From: CALJFL01 sp036961205 | Lineage (GTDB): Bacteria; Pseudomonadota; Gammaproteobacteria; Pseudomonadales; Halieaceae | Direction of reading: 5' to 3' | NCBI GenBank assembly: GCA_036961205.1 | Contig: JBALVI010000006.1 | Location: 106,230 to 170,229, forward strand | Length of the DNA stretch: 64,000 nt | In this document: piece by piece, positions 43,920-53,418 of the stretch | How the letters are laid out: every line of letters begins with the position of its first letter | How positions within the stretch are numbered: the first letter of the stretch is position 1 | Notes under the pieces: model-generated | Told to the model about the DNA's origin: nothing | Database searches by the model: none | Seen by the model: only the letters and a program-made list of their open reading frames with translations | Program-made: the position numbers and the translations under genes

Positions 43920-46184
43920 CTACCACTGATAGCTGGCGGTTAGTCCAATCCGAGGACCAGCAACAGGGAACCTGATGCCATAGCCAGTGGGCTGCCGGTT
44001 CACCAGCGGTGTTGCCAGAGTGCCAGTACGCAGTGCCTCCTCGTCAAACACATTTTTGGCAAACAACTCAACGTTCCACTGCTCCGCGCGAACTCCCAGG
44101 TGCAGGTTCACGATATGGTAGGGGTCGAGTTCTCCCAACTGAGGGTTGAAGCGATCTCCCGAGTAGGTATAGAGAATCCGGCCATAGCCCTCAACACTGC
44201 CAAAGGGGATAGTGTACTCGCTGTTGATACTGGCCGCCCAGTCCGGCGCCGTACCGATGGGGTCGCCGCTAACATCGCAGGTCGCCACGAGCTGGCCTTC
44301 CGGGATCACCGGCACGCCACTGTCGTCAAACTCGTTGCAGGGGAGTTCTGTGCCGTCGGCAAACTCTGCATTGGTGTAACTGAGCGAGCCGCCCAGGTAC
44401 CAGTTCTCACTAAGAAGCGCGCTCAGCTCAAGTTCTGCGCCCCACACCTCGGCATCTCCGTTGACCGTGAGACCACTGGTGGAGGTGCCCCCAGTCGAGT
44501 TTTCGATGCTCAGAGCAGCCTGGCGAGTAATGTAGTTATCAAAATCCTGGTAGTACAGGGAGCCGTTCAAGCGCACGACGCCACCCATCAGGGTGCTCTT
44601 GAAGCCGAGTTCATAGGAGATACTGTCTTCGGAATCAAACAACAGTACCTCCTCCGGAAATGCCGTGCCCGTTACCGTGATACCGCCAGGGCGCCAACCT
44701 GTGCCTATAAGGCCGTAAACAAGGCTGTCATCGTTCAATTGGTACTGCAAGGTCACCTGTCCGGTGGTGGAATCTTCTTTGTACTTTTTGTTTTCTTCGG
44801 AAAGCACCTGGACGCGCAGGTCGCCCGGTTCAAGGGGGCCGAGACCTTCGGGGCCGGCAACAGTAGACAGATCACGCACCTGATCGATCTCCTGGAAGCG
44901 CAAACCCACCTGCAGGGTCCAGGCATCTGACAAGTAGAACTTGTTATGAGTGAACAGCCCCCAACGCTCTACTTCTGTCGGGAACAGCAGGAGACCGCTA
45001 GCCGGAGACAGTGGGGAGAAGGGAGGTAGATAAGTATCCTGAGTGAACAGGATATCGGAATCTTCGAAGTAAGCGCCCACCATGTACTCCCAGATTTCAC
45101 CCTCGTTATTGGCAATGCGTAACTCCTGGGTCCAGTCGGTTCGATCATCCACACCGATACGGCGCTTGATATTGTTCGGGTTAGCATTACCATTTGCATC
45201 GTCCCACTCGCGGGTAGAATCGGTTTCGTGGTAGCCGGTCACCGAAGTCAGGGTGTGTGAGCCCAGATCCCAGCCTAGCACCAGTGACGAAGTCAGGAAG
45301 TCGGCGTCTGTGTTGTCCAGCGCACTCTCTAAGCCCACTAAAGCTCCACGCCTGTCAAATGCATCCAGTTCCCGCAACTCGCCCTCTGGGTCCAGCACGG
45401 GATTACCCGTGGGTGTACCCTCCAGCACTGCAATATCATCGATTTCACGCTCCAGGTACTGCACCGCCAGATCAACATTCAGGCTATCAGTGGGCAGCCA
45501 GCTCAAACTGACCCGAACCGCGGTGGTTTCATCTCCAGTGACGTCCCCATTAAGGTCATTCTTGATCTCATCGAGATCGCTTTCATCAAACACGCCCGCC
45601 ACACGGACAGCCAACTCCCCGGGAATCAGCGGGAAACTGGCGGCCACCTGGGTATTAATGCCGTCGTTGTCGGTAACCGTGCCGCGGATTTCACCTTCTA
45701 TCGAATCCAGGTTGGGGCGGCCGGTATGCATATTAATTGCGCCCGCCGGTGACGTGCGTCCGGCCAGGGTGCCCTGGGGCCCCCGCAGCACCTCGATGCG
45801 TTGTATATCAAACATCTGCTGGTACACCAGGTTGGAATCCACGATTGCCTGGTTCCAGTATACTGTCACCGCCGCTTCCGCTGCGGAAGTCGGGTTGTGA
45901 TCAATGCCACGCAAGCTCATTTTGCCACTGCGCCCCGTAAGGCTGTCAATCTGCAAGCCCGCGGTCAATTCCGCCAGGTCGGTAAACTTGAGAACGTTGA
46001 AATCCTTCAGAGCATCGCCACTGATCACGTTCACCGTGGATGGAATATCCTGTACTGATTCGGAGCGCTTCTGGGCTGTGACAATGACCTCCTCCAACAT
46101 AACTCCCTGGGCAGAAGTAGTGGTGCCATAGAGCGCCAGAACGAGAGCTGACGCGAGCGGCGCCATTTTACGATGGTGATTCAT
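43920..46184 (-). CDS. TonB-dependent outer membrane receptor
   Basis: 754 residues from the ATG at 46184 (GGAGA 8 bases upstream); an open frame further upstream runs into palindromic repeats and is not coding. A signal peptide (ends TTTSA-QG) is followed by a TonB-box-like EEVIVTAQKRSESVQDIPSTVNVISG and the plug domain (to about residue 180), then a 22-strand-type barrel ending in PRIGLTASYQW with the terminal aromatic residue. This is the iron-siderophore/catabolite receptor branch common in marine and sphingomonad-like bacteria. Its divergent neighbour is a DUF3604 gene, so an organic substrate rather than iron is possible. Substrate unknown. Confidence 0.93.
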   Translation of the reverse strand: MNHHRKMAPLASALVLALYGTTTSAQGVMLEEVIVTAQKRSESVQDIPSTVNVISGDALKDFNVLKFTDLAELTAGLQIDSLTGRSGKMSLRGIDHNPTSAAEAAVTVYWNQAIVDSNLVYQQMFDIQRIEVLRGPQGTLAGRTSPAGAINMHTGRPNLDSIEGEIRGTVTDNDGINTQVAASFPLIPGELAVRVAGVFDESDLDEIKNDLNGDVTGDETTAVRVSLSWLPTDSLNVDLAVQYLEREIDDIAVLEGTPTGNPVLDPEGELRELDAFDRRGALVGLESALDNTDADFLTSSLVLGWDLGSHTLTSVTGYHETDSTREWDDANGNANPNNIKRRIGVDDRTDWTQELRIANNEGEIWEYMVGAYFEDSDILFTQDTYLPPFSPLSPASGLLLFPTEVERWGLFTHNKFYLSDAWTLQVGLRFQEIDQVRDLSTVAGPEGLGPLEPGDLRVQVLSEENKKYKEDSTTGQVTLQYQLNDDSLVYGLIGTGWRPGGITVTGTAFPEEVLLFDSEDSISYELGFKSTLMGGVVRLNGSLYYQDFDNYITRQAALSIENSTGGTSTSGLTVNGDAEVWGAELELSALLSENWYLGGSLSYTNAEFADGTELPCNEFDDSGVPVIPEGQLVATCDVSGDPIGTAPDWAASINSEYTIPFGSVEGYGRILYTYSGDRFNPQLGELDPYHIVNLHLGVRAEQWNVELFAKNVFDEEALRTGTLATPLVNRQPTGYGIRFPVAGPRIGLTASYQW

Positions 46185-46263
46185 TTCAAAGTCTCCGTTG
46201 TAATTATGTTCGTTGATTCGTAATGCTGAAAAACCAACTATAATCATGGAAGCCCGACCATCA

Positions 46264-46355
46264 GGAATCATATTCGGCCAATGTGGCAACTCCGCCTTGA
46301 GCCTAGGGGACAGATTTAGATCTGTCCCCATAATCTATTGGCCGAATATGATTCC
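46264..46355. repeat. Nested palindromic repeat element (REP/REPIN-like)
   Basis: The outer arms GGAATCATATTCGGCCAAT (46264-46282) and ATTGGCCGAATATGATTCC (46337-46355) form a perfect 19-bp inverted repeat. Inside it, GGGGACAGAT-ttag-ATCTGTCCCC (46306-46329) is a perfect 10-bp hairpin. It is non-coding and lies between divergent TonB-receptor and DUF3604 genes, so it may also affect their expression. The architecture recalls elements mobilised by REP-associated (IS200-like) transposases, though no such gene is in the window. Confidence 0.85.
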
Positions 46356-46395
46356 AGAGAGCGGCCATCGCTGCGCTACAGTTTCTTGGCCTCGG

Positions 46396-46417
46396 GGGAC
46401 AGGTTTAAATCTGTCCC
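46396..46417. repeat. Second GGGACAG...CTGTCCC hairpin
   Basis: GGGACAGg-TTTAAA-TCTGTCCC is a variant of the inner hairpin of the preceding element, in the 5' region of the DUF3604 gene (start 46439). It may be a decayed copy, and would fold in that gene's mRNA leader if transcription starts upstream. Confidence 0.7.
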
Positions 46418-46438
46418 AATAATCTAGGAAAGCAAAGC

Positions 46439-48526
46439 ATGTTCAAGAAAATCGGTTTAGGCGTTGTTGTCTTGATGCTCATGGCCATCGGCTTTGTCTG
46501 GGTCAAATTGCTGATGCCCTTGCAGGCATCAGCTGATAAAAATGGGCCGGAAACCGCAGCCCGCGATTACGCCTTACAAGACGACAGTAAATTAACATTG
46601 CCCGCCCCACAGCCCGCGATTTACCAAGCCGCGCCCAATCCTGATATGAACCTGTATTGGGGTGAATTGCATTTGCATACAAGCGAAAGTTTCGATGCAA
46701 CTCTTTTTGGCAACTCGATAGGTATTGAAGACGCCTACCGCTTCGCCAAAGGTGAACCGCTGAGCAGCCCCGGCGGGGAGCTCATGCAGCTTAGTCGCCC
46801 GCTGGACTTTGTGGCGATCACCGACCACGCCGAAGGCTTCGGCACCCGCACCCACTGCGGCGACCCAAATTTGTCGCTTGGCGAGCGTGCCGCCTGCTGG
46901 CTGGCCAACGAGCCTAACCCAATGATTTTTAAAACCCTGACCAAGGGTGTTCGTGGCACAGCAACCCCCGGCGACCCATCAAAACCGGCCGGCGTCTATC
47001 AACCCACGACCCGCCAGTCCCCTAAGCCCGGTTCTTTCCCTACCTGTAAATTTGGCGATGGCGCGCTAGAACGATGCATTAAAAACGCCAGCACCGATTG
47101 GGCCCGCTATATCGACCTTGCCGACAAGTACTATGAGCCGGGTGAATTGACCACGCTGATTGGCTATGAGTATTCACCGGGAATGCCCGAACAGGGCAAA
47201 CACCACCGCAACGTTATTTTCCGCTCCAACACGGTGCCAGAGCGCGCCCTTTCAAGCCTGGATGTGCCAAACGCCATAGAACTGTGGAAGGGGCTTGAAG
47301 CCACTTGTGGCAAAGATTGTGACTTCCTGACCATGCCGCACAACCCCAACAAGGCATGGGGCCTAACCTATTCACGCTTCACCTGGGACGGTCAGAAATA
47401 CGACGAGGCCGACTGGCGCTTGCGCCAAAGGCGCGAACCGCTAACAGAAATATTCCAGATCAAGGGCGCGCAGGAGTGCGCGCTAGGGGTTGGCGCTACG
47501 GATGAAGAATGCGCTTTCGAACAGGTATTCGACCCCTGTCAGCCAGGCGAAACCACCGGCTGTGCCTTTGAAACAGGTTTTGTCCGCCAAGGGCTTAAGG
47601 TCGGGCTGGAGCTTGAGCAGGAGCTGGGGTTTAACCCGCTGCAGGTCGGCTTTATTGCCGCCACCGACAGCCACAATTCCAATCCCGGCGACGTGGAAGA
47701 ATGGGACTTTCCAGGTGCAGTCGGTGCGGTCACTTCCTCTGCGGCTCGGCGTTTAAGAGAGGATGTAGAAACAGATGCCTATAAATCTTTTATTAGATTC
47801 CACACATCGGGCGGCCTAGCCGCGGTTTGGGCTCCTGAAAATACCCGCGAAGCGATTTTTGATGCCCTCGCCCGCCGTGAAACCTACGCCACATCAGGCC
47901 CGCGTATGGCCGTGCGCTTCTATGCAGGCTGGGGAATTGATGAGGCAGTAGTAAACGACCACAACGCCGTTCCGTCCTTAATGGCCAATGGTGTGCCCAT
48001 GGGCAGCGTTCTGCGCCCGGATGCCACAGAGCAAACATCTCCCGGCTTTTTTGTCTGGGCGACACGCGATCCAATGGACGCCCCGCTGCAACGAGTGCAA
48101 ATGATTAAGGGCTGGCTCGATGCGCAGGGCCAAACCCAGGAAAAGGTTGTTGATATTGCCTGCGCCGATGGGCTGACGGTAGACCCTGCAACGGGCCGCT
48201 GTCCGGATAATGGTGCGAGTGTTGAACTCAAAACCTGCAGCTTCAGCCCGGGCTCCGGTGCCAATGAAATGAAAACAGTCTGGCATGACCCTGACTACGA
48301 TCCGGACCAGAGTGCCTTCTACTATGTTCGTGTACTGATGAACCCCACCTGTCGCTGGTCAAGCTATGATGCTATCCGCCTTGGGCGTGAACCTGATCCC
48401 CGTGTCCCGGCTACAATACGCGAGCGCGCATGGACCAGCCCCATTTGGTTGGATCCGGTCCGGCTAGACCCGGTCCGGCTAGACCCGGTCCGGCTAGACC
48501 CGGTCCGGCTAGACCCGGCAAGCTAA
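46439..48526 (+). CDS. DUF3604-domain protein 1, with LDPVR tail repeats
   Basis: 695 residues. An N-terminal signal anchor (KKIGLGVVVLMLMAIGFVWV) is followed by the DUF3604 domain. PHP-like metal-binding motifs are visible: ELHLHTSESFDA (H78, H80), VAITDHAEGF near residue 127, HHRNVIFRS, TMPHNPNKAWG and IAATDSHNSNPGDVEEWDFPG. DUF3604 has no settled function; the His/Asp pattern suggests a metal-dependent phosphoesterase or hydrolase outside the cytoplasm. The C-terminus ends in four perfect LDPVR repeats not found in the paralogue at 49780. The paralogue shares ERAW-SPIW just before its end. Confidence 0.88.
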   Translation: MFKKIGLGVVVLMLMAIGFVWVKLLMPLQASADKNGPETAARDYALQDDSKLTLPAPQPAIYQAAPNPDMNLYWGELHLHTSESFDATLFGNSIGIEDAYRFAKGEPLSSPGGELMQLSRPLDFVAITDHAEGFGTRTHCGDPNLSLGERAACWLANEPNPMIFKTLTKGVRGTATPGDPSKPAGVYQPTTRQSPKPGSFPTCKFGDGALERCIKNASTDWARYIDLADKYYEPGELTTLIGYEYSPGMPEQGKHHRNVIFRSNTVPERALSSLDVPNAIELWKGLEATCGKDCDFLTMPHNPNKAWGLTYSRFTWDGQKYDEADWRLRQRREPLTEIFQIKGAQECALGVGATDEECAFEQVFDPCQPGETTGCAFETGFVRQGLKVGLELEQELGFNPLQVGFIAATDSHNSNPGDVEEWDFPGAVGAVTSSAARRLREDVETDAYKSFIRFHTSGGLAAVWAPENTREAIFDALARRETYATSGPRMAVRFYAGWGIDEAVVNDHNAVPSLMANGVPMGSVLRPDATEQTSPGFFVWATRDPMDAPLQRVQMIKGWLDAQGQTQEKVVDIACADGLTVDPATGRCPDNGASVELKTCSFSPGSGANEMKTVWHDPDYDPDQSAFYYVRVLMNPTCRWSSYDAIRLGREPDPRVPATIRERAWTSPIWLDPVRLDPVRLDPVRLDPVRLDPAS
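48449..48523 (+). repeat. 15-bp tandem repeats at the end of DUF3604 protein 1
   Basis: Four LDPVR units and a fifth LDPAS are encoded by the 15-base repeat ctagacccggtccgg, identical after the first unit. Slippage would change copy number in frame. Confidence 0.9.
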
Positions 48527-48609
48527 CCGGCTGCAGTGGTAGTGATTGCACTGAGGCCTACCATGGGGCTTACTGCCGGTACTAGACGTACAACAGGACG
48601 TCCCTGACA

Positions 48610-49620
48610 GTGAATACAAGCTCAAAGTCCCGGTTATACCCCATTTGGCTGCTGGCCCTTATTCTGCCCGTCGGTGGACGTTATCGCCGCGTGTTGACTG
48701 CGGCCGTGATCATGGCCCTGCTATGGCTGGGCCTGGATGCCCTGGGCGGCAAAGCCGATCATTACGAAAAGCTGTTTTTTGCAGCGGTCATCGCCTATAT
48801 GATCACGATTTTTTCACGCATCGTCATGCAGTCTCAACGCGCGTTGGATGAAATAGCGCGGGAACTCGATGTTCCAGAGGACGTGATAGCCGCACAACGA
48901 TTATCGATTTCGCATAAAAGCGTGCTTTGGATTATCGCCACAACTCTGGGCGCCGTGACCTGTGGTCTACTGCATCTCACGCTCATTTATGGCTCGCGTG
49001 GTGCCCCGCTCAATGAAGTTTTTTTCAGTAATCATTTTGTGGCCAGAAATATTGGAACTGTCGCCACCTGGTTGGTAATGACCACTAATATCAGCGCCCT
49101 GTTTGCCAACGCGCTGCTGTGGGCGAATGTGGGACGCTCCATTGAGATCGATCTGTTCCGGCCCGGCCCTGCCTGCATAATCGGGCGTATCGCGGTGCTG
49201 TCAACGCTGTCGGTGATTGGAGCACAAGTTCTGTTTGTTATTTTGATCATAGATGAGGGGTGGGACTGGGTGACGGTATTTCCCGGTCTTGCTGCGAGCT
49301 TCGCGCCGGCAATACTGCTTTTCATTATACCGGTCTGGCCGTTGCACAAAAGGCTGCAGGCAGCCCGACAGTCTATGCTGCTCGCAGTGGATGACGATGT
49401 TCGCGAGCTGGGGCCGATCTCGGAGGCGCGTATTCGCGACGGCGCCGCGATCGATCAGTTTAATCGTCTACTCGTGATGCGCCGGGAAGTGCAGCAGGTT
49501 TCTACCTGGCCCTTTGATGGCACTAACCTGCTCCGCATTGCTTTCTATTTGCTGCTCATACCGTTGACCTGGGTAGGCGCTGCTTTGGTGGAGAACTTGG
49601 TGGACTTGTTTCTCGTCTAG
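48610..49620 (+). CDS. Multi-spanning membrane protein of unknown function
   Basis: 336 residues with about eight hydrophobic helices, for example LYPIWLLALILPVGG, VLTAAVIMALLWLGLDALG, FFAAVIAYMITIFSRIV, VLWIIATTLGAVTCGLLHL, ATWLVMTTNISALFANALLWA and the C-terminal LLRIAFYLLLIPLTWVGAALVENLVDLF. A cytoplasmic loop (RVYDEIARELDVPEDVIAAQR-like segment: QRALDEIARELDVPEDV) lies after the third helix. I do not recognise the family. The start is GTG at 48610. It lies between two DUF3604 genes on the same strand, suggesting a shared pathway. Confidence 0.75.
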   Translation: MNTSSKSRLYPIWLLALILPVGGRYRRVLTAAVIMALLWLGLDALGGKADHYEKLFFAAVIAYMITIFSRIVMQSQRALDEIARELDVPEDVIAAQRLSISHKSVLWIIATTLGAVTCGLLHLTLIYGSRGAPLNEVFFSNHFVARNIGTVATWLVMTTNISALFANALLWANVGRSIEIDLFRPGPACIIGRIAVLSTLSVIGAQVLFVILIIDEGWDWVTVFPGLAASFAPAILLFIIPVWPLHKRLQAARQSMLLAVDDDVRELGPISEARIRDGAAIDQFNRLLVMRREVQQVSTWPFDGTNLLRIAFYLLLIPLTWVGAALVENLVDLFLV

Positions 49621-49627
49621 AAAACAT

Positions 49628-49643
49628 GGCCGATTATGATTCC
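49628..49643. repeat. Single copy of the GGCCGAATATGATTCC-type motif (variant)
   Basis: GGCCGATTATGATTCC differs at one base from the arm motif of the element at 46264. It lies 7 bases after the membrane-protein stop codon. Confidence 0.7.
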
Positions 49644-49779
49644 CGGAATTGATTGCATAGCGCCATAATAACGTCATCAAAAACTAAGGATCCAGCTTTC
49701 AAACAAGAGCTTTAACGGGCTCTAAGCGTTCCTTTCTCCACTTCTCATGATAATAGTCACGGCTATTTGATAAAAAGAG

Positions 49780-51843
49780 ATGAGATCAATGATTTTTCGT
49801 AATGCACTGATTATGGTTTGCTTACTGATTACCGCCTGCTCGGGCGACCCATCCGAATCAGATAAGCGAGCGCAGGCGCAAGCATACTATCGGACGACCA
49901 ATACGGTAATCCCGGCGAGTGATGAAATCATAACGTTCCCGGCACTGTCCGCCCCCGACCCTAGTCGCCCCTTACCCTCTTTCAATCGCAACCCAGATCG
50001 CAATGCCTACTTTGGCGACTTGCACGTGCATACAACGCTCTCGTTTGACGCTTCTGCTTTTGGTACAACGGCCTCGCCGGCAGATGCCTATCGTTACGCC
50101 CAAGGCGAGGCGATCAAACACCCCGGTGGTTTTGAAGTACAGATGGCACAACCACTGGATTTTTACGCGGTCACCGATCACGGAGTATTTCTTGGGCTGA
50201 TAAACCAGGCCGCAGATACCAGCAACCCGGTGTCGCAATACGATTTTGCAGAGCCCTATCACAACATTAACGAGTCGGTCGATGGTGGCCTATTGGACTT
50301 GGCGAAAAGAAGTAAAGTGTTTTACAACTTTATTAATGACGTGGTGGCTAGCCTTCTCGACGGCAGCATCGACAACACGGTTGTCAACGACGCCAGCAAC
50401 TCAGCCTGGGTGCAAACCGTTGAAGCGGCGGATGACGCCTACAAGCCCGGAACCTTCACCACATTTGCAGGATATGAGTTCACCTCATCCACGCAGGAGC
50501 GAGAGGCCCTGCATCGCAACGTGATTTTTCGTGGCACTGAACGCTTACCCGCAGTGCCTTTCTCACGTTTCAACAGCATCAACCCCGAAGGCCTGTGGGA
50601 TTGGATGGACGCACTGCGTAAACAGGATATAGAAAGCCTGGCGATACCGCACAACAGCAACGGCTCTAACGGCGCGATGTTTATGTTTACCGATTGGGCC
50701 GGCAACGCCATTGATCAGGAATACGCCGACCAACGCTTGCGCAATGAGCCGCTGGTAGAAATCACGCAGGTTAAAGGCACATCAGACACGCACCCTGCAC
50801 TGTCACCAAACGACGAGTGGGCTAATTTTGAAATTTTCCCCCTGCGAACTTCCACCAGGGTACTCAGTGACCCACCTGGCAGCTATGTGAGAAACGCATG
50901 GCAACGCGGCTTATCTATGGATGAAAAAGATGGCGCAAACCCCTATAAATTCGGCGTAATCGGTTCCAGCGATACACATACAGGCGCAGCCTCATTGCAG
51001 GAGGACAACTACTTTGGAAAAATTGGCTCGTTTGACAGCACCCCGGAAAAACGCGGCTCTGTACCGGCAAGCTTTCTTTACGGTACCTTGGTCAAACTGG
51101 CCGCATCCGAAATGGTCGAGAAGGTAGACGGACAAAACTACCTTGATTTTTCGGGCTACAAATACTGGGGCGCTTCGGGTATTGCCGGGGTATGGGCAGA
51201 AGAAAATACTCGCGAGGCGATTTATGACGCACTGCGCCGTAAGGAAACCTTTGCCACCAGCGGTACACGGATAAAGGTTCGCTTTTTTGCCAGTTACAAC
51301 CTCGCCGATACACAGTTAAACAGCCCAAACCTCGCTAAAGACGCCTACCAAAGCGGCACCACTATGGGTGGTACCTTGCAAGCAAGCGACGATCGCCAAC
51401 CCACGTTTTTGGCCTGGGCCGTGGCCGACCCAAACACTGCCCAATTGCAACGCGTGCAAGTTATTAAAGGCTGGCTTGAGAACGGCGAGCACCAGGAGCA
51501 AGTGTATGACGTGGCTTGCTCAGACGGCTTAACAGTAGACCCGCAAACCCGCCGCTGCCCGGATAATGGCGCACAAGTAAACCTGGAAGACTGCTCCAGA
51601 ACAGCAAATGTTGGGGCTAGCGAGCTTAAAACCCTGTGGCAAGACCCCAACTTCACCCCGGGACAAGAGGCTTTTTACTATGTGCGCGTACTGGAAAACC
51701 CGGTTTGCCGCTGGTCCACCTGGGACGCCATACGCGCAGGTGAAACACCGCGCTCAGACTTGCCCGCCACTATTCAGGAACGCGCATGGTCATCGCCTAT
51801 CTGGTATAGCGCGACGAGTAAAAACAACAACTTTGTAGATTAA
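49780..51843 (+). CDS. DUF3604-domain lipoprotein 2
   Basis: 687 residues, a paralogue of the protein at 46439. The N-terminus is a lipoprotein signal with lipobox (LLITAC, Cys near residue 20), so it should be membrane-anchored outside the cytoplasm. Motifs match its paralogue: DLHVHTTLSFDA (H82, H84), YAVTDHGVF, LHRNVIFRGT, IPHNSNGSNG, GSSDTHTGAASLQEDNYFGK and ERAWSSPIW near the end. It begins at 49780 or at an ATG three codons later. It is followed by a monooxygenase gene 7 bases away. Function unknown. Confidence 0.88.
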   Translation: MRSMIFRNALIMVCLLITACSGDPSESDKRAQAQAYYRTTNTVIPASDEIITFPALSAPDPSRPLPSFNRNPDRNAYFGDLHVHTTLSFDASAFGTTASPADAYRYAQGEAIKHPGGFEVQMAQPLDFYAVTDHGVFLGLINQAADTSNPVSQYDFAEPYHNINESVDGGLLDLAKRSKVFYNFINDVVASLLDGSIDNTVVNDASNSAWVQTVEAADDAYKPGTFTTFAGYEFTSSTQEREALHRNVIFRGTERLPAVPFSRFNSINPEGLWDWMDALRKQDIESLAIPHNSNGSNGAMFMFTDWAGNAIDQEYADQRLRNEPLVEITQVKGTSDTHPALSPNDEWANFEIFPLRTSTRVLSDPPGSYVRNAWQRGLSMDEKDGANPYKFGVIGSSDTHTGAASLQEDNYFGKIGSFDSTPEKRGSVPASFLYGTLVKLAASEMVEKVDGQNYLDFSGYKYWGASGIAGVWAEENTREAIYDALRRKETFATSGTRIKVRFFASYNLADTQLNSPNLAKDAYQSGTTMGGTLQASDDRQPTFLAWAVADPNTAQLQRVQVIKGWLENGEHQEQVYDVACSDGLTVDPQTRRCPDNGAQVNLEDCSRTANVGASELKTLWQDPNFTPGQEAFYYVRVLENPVCRWSTWDAIRAGETPRSDLPATIQERAWSSPIWYSATSKNNNFVD

Positions 51844-51850
51844 TATTGCT

Positions 51851-53305
51851 ATGACTAAACAATTTGAATCGGTCGATGTGCTGATTATCGGCGCCGGCCT
51901 GGCGGGTATCGGTGGTGCTTGTCAGTTGCGCCGCAATTGCCCGAACCACAACTTTATGATCCTCGAATCACGCGAAACCAGCGGTGGCACCTGGGATTTA
52001 TTCCGCTACCCTGGTTTTCGTTCCGACAGCGACATGTACACGTACAGCTATGGCTTCAAGCCCTGGAAGGACAAGTCGACGATCGCCGACGGCCACAAAA
52101 TCCTCAGTTATATTCGTGAGGCAGCAGCAGAATATGACGTGGAGCAGCACATCCGTTATCAGCACAAGGTAGTGGCCGCCAACTGGTCATCCACCGACAA
52201 TCGCTGGCTGGTGACCGCCGAGCGCGGCGATACCGGTCAGCAAGTAACAATAAGCTGCAAGTTTATGTTTAATTGCAGCGGCTACTACGACTACGAGCAA
52301 GGTTATACACCAGAGTTTGCCGGCATCGATGTCTTTAGCGGACAGGTCGTTCACTCACAGCATTGGCCTGAAGACCTGGATTACCAGGGCAAGCGAGTTG
52401 TAGTGATCGGCAGTGGCGCCACCGCGGTGACACTGGTGCCAGCGATGTCCAAAGACACGGCCAGCCTGGTGATGTTACAGCGCACGCCAACCTATATCGC
52501 CAGCCTACCCGCGGAAGATCCAATGGCAAAAAAACTGCGCAAGTGGTTACCGAATAGTTGGGCTTTCCGCCTGACCCGCTGGAAAAAGGTGTTGTTTCAG
52601 ATTTATATCTACCAGCTATCCCGTCGGAAACCGCAAGAGCTTAAAAAATTCCTGCTTGGCGGGGTGAGAAAAGCGTTGGGGCCGGATTATGATGTCGCTA
52701 CCCACTTTACCCCTGACTACAATCCCTGGGACCAGCGTCTGTGCGCGGTACCTGATGGCGATCTGTTTGCCGCGATCCGCGCCGGAAGCGCCGAGGTGGT
52801 CACCGATCACATTGATCAGTTTAATGAGGGGGGTATACAGCTCAAATCCGGCAAGCAACTCGATGCTGATATTGTGATCATGGCGACGGGGCTGAACCTG
52901 AAGTTTGCTGGCGGTGTTAAGCACAGCTTTGATGGCAAGGAACTCGACATAACCGAGCACTTCATCTACCGCGGCATGATGTTCTCTGGAATGCCCAATA
53001 TGGCATTTACGGTGGGCTATACCAATTCTTCCTGGACTCTCAAAACCGATCTAACAGGAAAATATATTTGCCGATTGCTTAATAAAATGGACCGTGGCAA
53101 CTATTCAACGGTGACTCCGACCATGAAAGGGGAAATTGACGAAGTGCCCCTTCTGGATTTCGACGCCGGTTACGTACTGCGCGCTCGGGAGATGATGCCA
53201 AAAAATGGTAACCGCTTGCCGTGGAAGAACTACCAGAATTACATCAGAGACTTCATTGGTTTGCGTCTTGGCCGCCTGAATGATGACGAATTGGAGTTTC
53301 GCTAA
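51851..53305 (+). CDS. Flavin-containing Baeyer-Villiger-type monooxygenase
   Basis: 484 residues. The FAD-binding loop is IIGAGLAGIGGACQL near residue 12, and the NADPH loop is VVIGSGATAVTL near 185. Between them is the full Baeyer-Villiger fingerprint FxGxxxHxxxWP as FSGQVVHSQHWP (from about residue 162). The enzyme would use NADPH and O2 to convert a ketone to an ester or lactone, or N/S-oxygenate. It is 7 bases from the DUF3604 gene and thus likely cotranscribed with it. The substrate cannot be told; cyclic ketone or terpenoid/steroid oxidation would suit the surrounding genes. Confidence 0.92.
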   Translation: MTKQFESVDVLIIGAGLAGIGGACQLRRNCPNHNFMILESRETSGGTWDLFRYPGFRSDSDMYTYSYGFKPWKDKSTIADGHKILSYIREAAAEYDVEQHIRYQHKVVAANWSSTDNRWLVTAERGDTGQQVTISCKFMFNCSGYYDYEQGYTPEFAGIDVFSGQVVHSQHWPEDLDYQGKRVVVIGSGATAVTLVPAMSKDTASLVMLQRTPTYIASLPAEDPMAKKLRKWLPNSWAFRLTRWKKVLFQIYIYQLSRRKPQELKKFLLGGVRKALGPDYDVATHFTPDYNPWDQRLCAVPDGDLFAAIRAGSAEVVTDHIDQFNEGGIQLKSGKQLDADIVIMATGLNLKFAGGVKHSFDGKELDITEHFIYRGMMFSGMPNMAFTVGYTNSSWTLKTDLTGKYICRLLNKMDRGNYSTVTPTMKGEIDEVPLLDFDAGYVLRAREMMPKNGNRLPWKNYQNYIRDFIGLRLGRLNDDELEFR

Positions 53306-53418
53306 TGACCCAATTTTTATCCAAAAATACTCATTGTGTATCAATCATAACGCGCCAGGCCTTCACCCATTCTCTACCCTGCAGATTAAACCGACAGATC
53401 TTCAATGGACCCTAAGAA

